Source of the DNA: an uncultured Oscillospiraceae bacterium
Lineage (GTDB): Bacteria > Bacillota > Clostridia > Oscillospirales > Oscillospiraceae
Direction of reading: 5' to 3'
Assembly (NCBI GenBank): GCA_934659475.1
Contig: CAKUHX010000071.1
Coordinates: 1 to 7,891 of the forward strand
DNA length: 7,891 nt
The position numbers were made by a program, and so were the translations under genes. Positions 1 through 5,592 of this stretch are shown here, piece after piece (the stretch's first letter is position 1; the number at the start of each line of letters is the position of its first letter). The notes below the pieces were generated by a model. It did no database searches. It worked only from the letters and a program-made list of their open reading frames with translations, and was not told the origin of the DNA.

Positions 1-73
1 TTGCGAGGTCACCCCGGAAAGCGACCGACACGATTTCGAGTCAGCCCCGTTATGACCGCTTCGATACCGCTGC
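1..73 (-). tRNA. Partial tRNA-Ser-like sequence (CGA anticodon), 5' portion, runs off left edge
   Basis: Read on the minus strand from base 73, this gives a 7-nt acceptor strand (GCAGCGG), U8-A9, a 3-bp D stem (UCG with CGG), a D loop containing GG, and a 7-nt loop CUCGAAA whose anticodon CGA reads serine UCG codons. A possible long variable arm follows (GGUCGC with GUGACC, 6 bp), as expected of serine tRNAs. The T arm and 3' acceptor strand would lie beyond base 1. A promoter stands about 30 bases upstream (112-140). The odd point is the anticodon stem: GCUGA against UCGUG gives only two Watson-Crick pairs plus a G-U, with C-U and G-G mismatches. Each strand resembles a different serine tRNA (GCUGA would suit UCAGC; UCGUG would suit CACGA). 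It may therefore be a hybrid at an integration site, a pseudo-tRNA, or an unusual real tRNA. The missing 3' end decides it. Confidence 0.5.
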
Positions 74-111
74 ATATCCCATTCGGGAAAGACTGTTTGT
101 CAGCACGCTTT

Positions 112-140
112 AGGATACCAGATGCGCCCCGGAAAATCAA
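112..140 (-). promoter_or_regulatory. Promoter for the tRNA-like gene at the left edge
   Basis: On the minus strand, TTGATT (bases 140-135) and TATCCT (117-112) are separated by exactly 17 bases, and TGG directly before the -10 gives an extended -10. Transcription would start near base 105, about 30 bases before the tRNA-like 5' end at 73. The promoter lies just after the terminator of the tatD unit, so the RNA gene appears to be its own transcription unit. No experimental support. Confidence 0.5.
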
Positions 141-152
141 GCCCTGACCGGC

Positions 153-181
153 AAAAACTCCGCCCGGTGCGGGCCGGGCGG
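153..181 (-). terminator. Intrinsic terminator after tatD
   Basis: On the minus strand, just after the tatD stop codon, there is an 8-bp perfect stem (CCGCCCGG with CCGGGCGG) around a 6-nt loop, followed after two bases by TTTTT (157-153). This is a classic rho-independent terminator and closes the four-gene minus-strand unit. Confidence 0.8.
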
Positions 182-187
182 GGGTGG

Positions 188-952
188 TCAGATGCGGAAA
201 AAGCGTCGGCCGTTCTCCAGAGTGATCCGGGCCACCTCCTCCGGGTCCATGCCCTTGATCTGGGCGATGGTCTCCGCCACCAGATGGACACGGGTAGAGT
301 CGTTGCGCTTGCCACGGAAGGGCACGGGGGAGAGATAGGGGGAGTCCGTCTCGATCATAATACGGTCCATGGGCAGCCACCGGATCACCTCGTGGGAGCG
401 CCGGGCGTTTTTATAGGTGATCACCCCGGTGAAGGAGAGCATCCACCCCAGCTTCACCAGCACCCTGGCGTCCTCCAGACTGCCGGAGTAGCAGTGGTAG
501 ACCCCGGTGACGCCGGGGTGGGCGCGGACAATACTCAGACAGTCCTGATGGGCCTCCCGGTCGTGGATGATGACGGGCAGGTCCAACTCCCCGGCCAGCT
601 CCAGCTGCCTGTGCAGCACCTGCTGCTGGTGGGGACGGGGCGGGTCTTCCTCCCAGTAGTAGTCCAGGCCGATCTCGCCGATGGCCCGCACCTTGGGACA
701 GGCGGCCAGCTGCCGCAGCTCATCCAGCCAGCTTTCCTGCCATCCGGCGCACTCTGAGGGGTGGACCCCCACGGCGGCGTAGACATGGGGGAACTGCTCC
801 GCCAGCTCCACCGCCTTCTGAGATGAGGACAGATCACAGCCGGGATCCAGGATCAGCTCCACCCCGTGCTCCGGCATGGAGGACAGCAGCGCCGTCCGGT
901 CGCCATCGAAGGCGGAGTCGTCATAATGGGCATGTGTATCAAAAAGACGCAT
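188..952 (-). CDS. tatD: TatD family metal-dependent hydrolase (DNase)
   Basis: The 254-residue protein has the usual length of a TatD/YcfH hydrolase, a cytoplasmic TIM-barrel metalloenzyme of the amidohydrolase-like group; family members act as 3'-5' exonucleases on DNA and some on other phosphoesters. Expected metal-ligand motifs are all visible: DTHAH at the N-terminus (His7, His9), VGVHP (His64), IGEIGLDYYW (Glu93), VIIHDRE (His130), VYHCYSG (His153) and ETDSPYL (Asp203). The set is complete, so it should be active. The start is ATG at 952, with a GAGG ribosome binding site in the 14-base gap after the upstream gene. It is the last gene of the minus-strand unit and is followed by an intrinsic terminator. 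In other genomes tatD genes often sit by metG or rsmA; that neighbourhood is not seen here. The exact substrate cannot be read from sequence. Confidence 0.93.
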   Translation of the reverse strand: MRLFDTHAHYDDSAFDGDRTALLSSMPEHGVELILDPGCDLSSSQKAVELAEQFPHVYAAVGVHPSECAGWQESWLDELRQLAACPKVRAIGEIGLDYYWEEDPPRPHQQQVLHRQLELAGELDLPVIIHDREAHQDCLSIVRAHPGVTGVYHCYSGSLEDARVLVKLGWMLSFTGVITYKNARRSHEVIRWLPMDRIMIETDSPYLSPVPFRGKRNDSTRVHLVAETIAQIKGMDPEEVARITLENGRRFFRI

Positions 953-966
953 AAAATAACCTCATA

Positions 967-2007
967 TCAGGTCAGCCATCCGCCCACCCCCGGGATCAGG
1001 CCGATAAGCAGGGCGAAGGGCACAGACAGGGCAAAGTATATCAGGGCGAAGAAGGGCACGGACAGCACCGCCGGAAAGGCCAGCAGAGAGGCCCCGAACC
1101 ACCGGAAGATCAGCACCCACAGCTGATGCACCAGATAGACGCCGAAGGCGTACCGGCCCAGATTGTATACCGCCCGGCGGCGGGAGCGCTCCTCGCTGAT
1201 GCCCAGCACATAGCGGAACAGGGTGCACAGGGCGGCGGCGGTGCAGGCCACGCCGGGGGCCGTATAGGTGTCCAGAGACAGGCCAGGAAAGCGGTCGGCC
1301 ATCAGGGTCACGGCCAGTCCTGCCACCCCCAGAATGTACAGAATATACTCCGACACCCGGCTGATCACATAGTGGTGCAGGTACCAGCCCCCCACGAAGT
1401 AGCCCACATATCCCGCCACCATGGGCACGTTCAGCCGGTCAAGCAGCAGGGGCAGCAGGTCGTTGGGCCGCAGGGCCAGCCACCGGGGCAGGACGGACGA
1501 GATGACAAAGCACAGGGCCAGGAACCACAGCACCTCCCCCCGGGAGGCGGAAGCGGTAAACCGCCGCAGCACCGGCAGCACCAAATATAGGCCGATCAGG
1601 CTGTACAGCATGGACAGATAGGTGGGGGAGCTGCCCCGGGCGGCGGCCCGCAGCTTCTGCCAGATCAGAGGCAGGGAGAAGCTGCCGCCCCCCAACAGAT
1701 GGGCAGTCACGGCATAGACGGCCCCCCAGACGATGAGGGTGACCAGCGCGGGCAGGGCATAGCCCAGCAGCATGCCGGACAGTGAGGCGCTCCTGCCGTC
1801 CTCCAGGGCGGACATCCCCCACAGCATGAACAGGGCGGGCACCGCCCACAGGGTCAGCAGCACATAGATGCGGAACACCCGCTGATCCCCCGCCGTAGCG
1901 GCGGACAGGGCCGCCCCCTGGCGGGCCAGCAGGCAGAGGATGGCGCACAGAACGGCGAACAGCCGGAAGAAGCCCGGCCAGCCGGTGTTTTTCTCACTCT
2001 TTGCCAT
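967..2007 (-). CDS. Acyltransferase 3 (AT3)-family-like integral membrane protein, atypical catalytic region
   Basis: The 346-residue protein has about ten hydrophobic segments and fits the AT3 family (OafA/WecH type), which moves acyl groups across the membrane onto surface sugars or lipids. Recognisable AT3 stretches are the first helix FFRLFAVLCAILCLLARQ (13-30), AVPALFMLWGMSAL (55-68), YLSMLYSLIGLYLVLPVLRR (130-149) and YAFGVYLVHQLWV (286-298). The first helix normally carries a conserved His about 11 residues after the Arg; here residues 15-30 contain none, and the usual His-Leu-Trp before LYxLIGLYL reads Tyr-Leu-Ser. His294 in the late YxVH motif remains. It may be a diverged enzyme, an inactive relative, or a transporter-like derivative. 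It starts 9 bases after the glyoxalase-like gene and ends 14 before tatD, so it is surely cotranscribed. The acceptor is unknown. Confidence 0.75.
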   Translation of the reverse strand: MAKSEKNTGWPGFFRLFAVLCAILCLLARQGAALSAATAGDQRVFRIYVLLTLWAVPALFMLWGMSALEDGRSASLSGMLLGYALPALVTLIVWGAVYAVTAHLLGGGSFSLPLIWQKLRAAARGSSPTYLSMLYSLIGLYLVLPVLRRFTASASRGEVLWFLALCFVISSVLPRWLALRPNDLLPLLLDRLNVPMVAGYVGYFVGGWYLHHYVISRVSEYILYILGVAGLAVTLMADRFPGLSLDTYTAPGVACTAAALCTLFRYVLGISEERSRRRAVYNLGRYAFGVYLVHQLWVLIFRWFGASLLAFPAVLSVPFFALIYFALSVPFALLIGLIPGVGGWLT

Positions 2008-2016
2008 GGAGCTGCC

Positions 2017-2388
2017 TCACTTGCGGTCGGGGACGATCTCGATCCAGTACCCGTCCGGGTCCTGGATGAAGTAGATGCCCATGGCGGGGTTCTCAAAGCA
2101 GATGCAGCCCATGTCCTGATGCAGCTGGTGCAGGCGGTCGTATTCGTCCGTGCGGAAGGCCAGATGGAACTCCTCCTCCCCCAGGTCGTAGGGCTGGGTG
2201 CGGTCCCGCAGCCAGGTCAGCTCCAGCAGGAAGGGGCTGTTCTCCTTGTCCCGCAGATAGACCAGCTTGAAGGATCCGTCGCCGGCCTCCTTCTCCCGGG
2301 CCACAGACAGCTCCAGGGCCTGACGGTAGAAGGCCAAGCTGCGTTCCAGGTCCAGAACGTTGAAATTGAAGTGATAAAAGGCGGTCAT
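2017..2388 (-). CDS. VOC-family protein, glyoxalase I (lactoylglutathione lyase)-like
   Basis: The 123-residue protein is a single vicinal-oxygen-chelate unit with two beta-alpha-beta-beta-beta modules. The four metal-ligand positions of glyoxalase I are present at family spacing: His6 (FYHFNFNV), Glu56 (FLLELTW), His75 (EEFHLAF) and Glu117 (GYWIEIVP). The signature LDLERSLAFYRQALEL (12-27) and FIQDPDGYWIEIV (107-119) also fit GloA. Glyoxalase I isomerises the hemithioacetal of methylglyoxal and a thiol to a lactoyl-thiol; most Clostridia lack glutathione, so another thiol may be used (inference). The start at 2388 has AAGGAG seven bases upstream. It sits 18 bases after the ClC gene and 9 before the AT3 gene, suggesting a stress unit. 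A different VOC enzyme activity cannot be excluded, so no symbol is given although gloA is the likely name. Confidence 0.88.
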   Translation of the reverse strand: MTAFYHFNFNVLDLERSLAFYRQALELSVAREKEAGDGSFKLVYLRDKENSPFLLELTWLRDRTQPYDLGEEEFHLAFRTDEYDRLHQLHQDMGCICFENPAMGIYFIQDPDGYWIEIVPDRK

Positions 2389-2406
2389 AAAAAGCTCCTT
2401 TCGGGG

Positions 2407-3663
2407 TCATTTGGCGCTGGCGTCGATGCGCTCAGTGCGGAATTTGGAGTAGATGATGTGCTGTTCGCTGTACAGGCCGTAGTAGCCCGAAAGCATATAG
2501 GCGACCCCGATGCACAGGGCGTACAGGGGCAGGGACTGCCCGCCGAACAGCTCATAGGCCAGCAGGATAGCGGTCATGGGGCAGTTGGTGGCGCCGCAGA
2601 AGGTGGCCGCCATGGCCAGGGCCCCGGCAAAGGAGGCGGGCATGGACAGCAGGGGGGACACCGCCGCGCCGAAGGTGCAGCCCACGGAGAGGACAGGGAC
2701 GATCTCGCCCCCTCGGAAGCCGGCCCCCAGGGTGAGGGCGGTGAAGATCATCTTCAGCAGGAAGGCCTCCGGCCGGACGTTCCCGGACAGGGAGGCCCGG
2801 ATCAGGCCATCCCCCGCGCCGTTATAGCTCTGATCCCCCACCAGCAGGGTCAGCAGCAGCACCAGAGCGCCCCCCAGGGCGGCCCGCAGCACCGGGTCCG
2901 GGGCGATGCGCTGGTACAGATGGGGGGCGGCGTGGGTCACCTTGCAGAACCAGATGGACAGCACCGCGCACAGCACGCCCAGGGCCATGACCTGCACCAT
3001 GGACAGGGGGGACAGTTCCATGAACTCTGTTACCGTGTAGCTGGGGGCCAGGTGCATCCCGAAAGCCCGGGCCACCAGCAGGGCGGTGAGGGAGGAGACC
3101 AGACAGGGGACGATGGCGGTGTAGTACATCACGCCCACGCTGACTACCTCCATGGCGAACACAGCGGCGGTCAGGGGGGTGCCGAACAGTCCGGAAAAGG
3201 CTGCCGCCATGCCGCACATGACCAGCACACGGCTGTCTTTGGCGTCCAGGCGGATCCTGCGGCCCACCCAGGCGGACAGCGAGCCGCCCAGCTGAAGGGC
3301 GGCCCCCTCACGTCCGGCAGAGCCGCCCACCAGATGGGTCAGGATGGTGGAGACAAAGATCAGGGGGGCGGTGCGCAGACGCATGGGCTCCGCGTCCCGC
3401 ATGGCCACCAGCACCAGATTGGTGCCCCGGTCCTTCTCCATGCCGCACACACGGTAGAGCAGGACGATGGCCATGCCCCCCAGAGGCAGCAGCCAGATGA
3501 TCCACGGGAACTGCCCCCGCAGGGCGGTGGCCAGGTCGATGCCCTTGTGAAAGACCACGGCGACAAAGCCGGCAAAAATGCCCATATTCCCGGCGTACAG
3601 CACCCACTTCAAGAAAGAAAGCGCTTCTCTGATATGGCCCCGCACCCGCGGTGAGAGCTCCAT
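2407..3663 (-). CDS. ClC-family anion/proton antiporter, fluoride-type (CLC-F)-like
   Basis: The 418-residue membrane protein has ClC architecture without C-terminal CBS domains. The selectivity motifs differ from chloride ClCs. GGSAGREGAALQLGG (113-127) holds the gating glutamate, Glu119, in GREG rather than GKEGP. The loop that reads GSGIP in chloride transporters is GTNL (80-83), and the helix-N motif is FRGGEIVPVLSVG (316-328) in place of GxFxP. GREG and GGE motifs are, from memory, characteristic of the CLC-F branch, which exports fluoride in exchange for protons; the central residue is usually Met or Asn there, so Thr81 is uncommon. The start at 3663 follows GGAAGGGG by nine bases. It is the first gene of the four-gene minus-strand unit. 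No fluoride riboswitch is recognisable upstream, so the ion is inferred from motifs only; chloride or another halide remains possible. Confidence 0.85.
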   Translation of the reverse strand: MELSPRVRGHIREALSFLKWVLYAGNMGIFAGFVAVVFHKGIDLATALRGQFPWIIWLLPLGGMAIVLLYRVCGMEKDRGTNLVLVAMRDAEPMRLRTAPLIFVSTILTHLVGGSAGREGAALQLGGSLSAWVGRRIRLDAKDSRVLVMCGMAAAFSGLFGTPLTAAVFAMEVVSVGVMYYTAIVPCLVSSLTALLVARAFGMHLAPSYTVTEFMELSPLSMVQVMALGVLCAVLSIWFCKVTHAAPHLYQRIAPDPVLRAALGGALVLLLTLLVGDQSYNGAGDGLIRASLSGNVRPEAFLLKMIFTALTLGAGFRGGEIVPVLSVGCTFGAAVSPLLSMPASFAGALAMAATFCGATNCPMTAILLAYELFGGQSLPLYALCIGVAYMLSGYYGLYSEQHIIYSKFRTERIDASAK

Positions 3664-3684
3664 GACGACCGTCCCCTTCCAGGT

Positions 3685-3703
3685 GCGCGGCGGCGGGCCG
3701 CGC
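3685..3703 (-). promoter_or_regulatory. GC-rich hairpin in the clc leader, near the ribosome binding site
   Basis: A perfect 7-bp stem (GCGCGGC with GCCGCGC) with a 5-nt loop lies in the transcribed leader, ending five bases before the GGAAGGGG ribosome binding site. It has no T tract, so it is not a terminator. It could influence translation initiation or mRNA stability. In such GC-rich DNA a chance stem is also possible. Confidence 0.4.
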
Positions 3704-3722
3704 CCTGTTGTAAAACTGCTTG

Positions 3723-3748
3723 CAGCCGCCCCGGCGCGGGGCGGGCTG
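3723..3748 (-). promoter_or_regulatory. Predicted 5'-terminal stem-loop of the clc operon mRNA
   Basis: On the minus strand CGCCCCG pairs with CGGGGCG around a 3-nt loop. The stem is extended by CAGC with GCTG past a single bulged base, giving 11 bp. The predicted transcription start (about 3749) is the base just before it, so the mRNA would begin with this structure. 5'-terminal stem-loops are known to protect mRNAs from 5'-dependent decay (as with E. coli ompA); that role here is an inference. Confidence 0.45.
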
Positions 3749-3755
3749 TCACTTT

Positions 3756-3784
3756 ATTGTACCATAGATCCCGGCGGTTTGCAT
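3756..3784 (-). promoter_or_regulatory. Promoter of the clc-VOC-AT3-tatD unit
   Basis: The minus strand has TACAAT at 3761-3756 preceded by TGG, a good extended -10. At 17 bases upstream the -35 position reads ATGCAA, a poor match, as is common for extended -10 promoters. The start would be near 3749, leaving an 86-nt leader before the ClC start codon. It diverges from the promoter at 3823-3851. Confidence 0.6.
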
Positions 3785-3822
3785 CTGTTTTTTCGCCCGG
3801 TTTCGCAGGCCGGCGGGAGCAC

Positions 3823-3851
3823 TTGCATATAGACAAAAAATGTGCTATCAT
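3823..3851 (+). promoter_or_regulatory. Promoter of the beta-CASP ribonuclease/DUF975 unit
   Basis: TTGCAT (3823-3828) and TATCAT (3846-3851) are separated by 17 bases, and TGC before the -10 gives an extended -10. Transcription would begin near 3858, leaving a leader of about 92 nt. The spacer is A-rich, in contrast with the GC-rich surroundings, which helps mark it as a promoter. Confidence 0.6.
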
Positions 3852-3874
3852 ATACAGTCAGAAAAGGAGACGTT

Positions 3875-3904
3875 TTGGACGATATGACCAACGCCGCCGA
3901 ATAG
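3875..3904 (+). other. Possible nine-codon leader ORF upstream of the ribonuclease gene
   Basis: Within the predicted leader there is AGGAG at 3865-3869, then five bases, then TTG GAC GAT ATG ACC AAC GCC GCC GAA TAG. If TTG starts translation the peptide would be MDDMTNAAE; the internal ATG alone would give MTNAAE. The spacing of ribosome binding site to start is good, but an ORF this short can arise by chance and no attenuator structure is apparent between it and the next gene. Confidence 0.2.
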
Positions 3905-3949
3905 AGCAACGATCCAAGCAACAGCAAACAGATTTTAGGAGGTCCCACT

Positions 3950-5551
3950 ATGAAGCTGTCTTTCTTCGGCGCCGCCCACGCCGTTACCGGAAGCTGCCAC
4001 TGCCTTGAGGTAGGCGGCAAAAAGATCCTGATCGACTGTGGCCTGCAGCAGGGCCGGGACGAGCACGATGACAACGCCCTGTGCTTCGAGCCCAGCCAGA
4101 TCGACTATGTCATCGTCACCCATGCCCACATCGACCACACCGGCCGCATCCCCCTGCTGGTAAAGTCCGGCTTCTCCGGCCAGATCTTCACCACCCGCCT
4201 GACAGGACAGCTCATGTCCATCATGCTGCGGGATTCCGCCTTCATTCAGGAGGGGGACGCCCAGTGGCAGAACCAGAAGGGCAAGCGCGCCGGCCGCCCG
4301 CCGGTGGAGCCCCTTTACACCGTGGCCGACGCCGAGGCCGCCATGCAGCTGGTGACCACCTTTGAGTACGGCCAGATCTTCGATGTGTGCGAGGGGGTCA
4401 AGGTGCGCTTTGTAGACGCGGGCCACCTGCTGGGCTCAGCCTGCGCCGAGATATGGGCCACCGAGGGGGACGTGACCAAGAAGATCGTATTCTCCGGTGA
4501 CTTGGGCAATTCGGATCAGCCTATCATCCGGGACCCCTCACTGGTGGACCAGGCGGACTATGTGGTGATGGAGTCCACCTATGGCGACCGGGACCACGAG
4601 ATCCCCGAGAGCTATGTAGAGTCTCTGGCCCAGCTGATCGACGAGACCTTTGCCAAGGGGGGCAACGTGATCATCCCCTCCTTCGCCGTGGGCCGCACTC
4701 AAGAGCTGCTGTACTTCATCCGGGAGATCAAGAACCGCCGCCTGGTGCAGTCCGTCCCCAACTTTGCCGTATATGTGGACAGCCCCTTGGCGGTAGAGGC
4801 CACCAAGATCTTTGCCGGGGACCTGCGGGGCTATCTGGATGAGGAGGCCATCGCCGTGCTCCAGGGGGGCGACGACCTGTTCACCTTCCCCGGCCTGGCT
4901 TACAGCCAGACCTCTGAGGAGTCCAAGGCCCTGAACGCCGACCGCACCCCCAAGGTCATCATCTCCGCCTCCGGCATGTGTGACGCCGGCCGCATCCGCC
5001 ACCACCTGAAGCACAACCTGTGGCGCCCCGAGTGCGCCGTGGTGTTCGTGGGCTATCAGGGAGAGGGCACCCTGGGCCGCCGCCTGCTGGAGGGGGCCAA
5101 GAGCGTAAAGCTCTTCGGCGAGGACATCGCCGTCCGGGCCCGCATCGTCAACTTCAAGGGCATGTCCTCCCACGCCGATCGGGACCATCTGATCGCCTGG
5201 GTGCGCCACTTCGCCCCCGCGCCGACGCACGTGTTCGTGGTACACGGGGACAGCCCCGTGACCGAGCATTTCGCCGCTACGCTGCAGGACATGGGCATGA
5301 GCGCCCACGCCCCCCTGTATGAGGAGGTCTACGACCTGGCCGCCAATAAGATGCTGGCCGAGGGCGTGGTCATCGAGACGAAGAAGACCACTGGCCCCGC
5401 CACGGCCCCGGCCTCTCCCGCCTATCAGCGGCTGCAGGACGTGTCCAAGGATCTGGAGCGTCTGGTGGCCGCCAGCCGCGGCCTGCCCAACAGGGACCTG
5501 GCCCGTCTGGCCGACCAGATCCGGCAGATCATGGACAAGTGGCAGGGCTGA
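3950..5551 (+). CDS. Beta-CASP metallo-beta-lactamase, RNA-processing exonuclease-like (COG1236/Ysh1 type)
   Basis: The 533-residue protein combines a zinc-binding metallo-beta-lactamase fold with an inserted beta-CASP domain, the layout of RNA nucleases such as CPSF73 and bacterial TTHA0252. The visible motifs are THAHIDHTG (His58, His60, Asp62, His63), VDAGHLLGSA (His159), FSGDLG (Asp184), beta-CASP motif A ESTYGDR (Glu208), motif B RHHLKH (His351/352), GMSSHAD (His408) and VVHGD (His432). All zinc and beta-CASP positions appear filled, so it should be active, probably as a cytoplasmic single-strand RNA exo- or endonuclease. It is distinct from RNase J, which has a different C-terminal domain. 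The C-terminal 60 or so residues are helical and Ala-rich, beyond the catalytic core. The start has a near-perfect TAGGAGGT six bases upstream. It is first in a unit with the DUF975 gene; the RNA substrate is unknown. Confidence 0.92.
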   Translation: MKLSFFGAAHAVTGSCHCLEVGGKKILIDCGLQQGRDEHDDNALCFEPSQIDYVIVTHAHIDHTGRIPLLVKSGFSGQIFTTRLTGQLMSIMLRDSAFIQEGDAQWQNQKGKRAGRPPVEPLYTVADAEAAMQLVTTFEYGQIFDVCEGVKVRFVDAGHLLGSACAEIWATEGDVTKKIVFSGDLGNSDQPIIRDPSLVDQADYVVMESTYGDRDHEIPESYVESLAQLIDETFAKGGNVIIPSFAVGRTQELLYFIREIKNRRLVQSVPNFAVYVDSPLAVEATKIFAGDLRGYLDEEAIAVLQGGDDLFTFPGLAYSQTSEESKALNADRTPKVIISASGMCDAGRIRHHLKHNLWRPECAVVFVGYQGEGTLGRRLLEGAKSVKLFGEDIAVRARIVNFKGMSSHADRDHLIAWVRHFAPAPTHVFVVHGDSPVTEHFAATLQDMGMSAHAPLYEEVYDLAANKMLAEGVVIETKKTTGPATAPASPAYQRLQDVSKDLERLVAASRGLPNRDLARLADQIRQIMDKWQG

Positions 5552-5592
5552 GCGCAGCCTGATCTTCCAGCGACAGAAAGGAAACGACCTCA

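Noticed and set aside
1..73. tmRNA, SRP RNA or a riboswitch at the left edge
   Set aside because: The tRNA-like order (acceptor, U8-A9, D arm with GG, CUCGAAA anticodon loop) explains it better; no tmRNA-type 5' end or SRP motif is visible.
2119..3654. Long plus-strand open frame (511 codons) opposite the ClC and VOC genes
   Set aside because: Gln/Gly/His-rich low-complexity translation with no family resemblance; it mirrors the third-position GC bias of the minus-strand genes, which have clear motifs. Frames at 122-757 (+), 4538-5593 (-) and 6568-7731 (-) were rejected for the same reason.
3664..3760. Fluoride (crcB) riboswitch before the CLC-F-like gene
   Set aside because: The conserved segments such as GGCGAUGG at the 5' side and GCUGAUG...CC at the 3' side are absent; only simple GC-rich stems are present.
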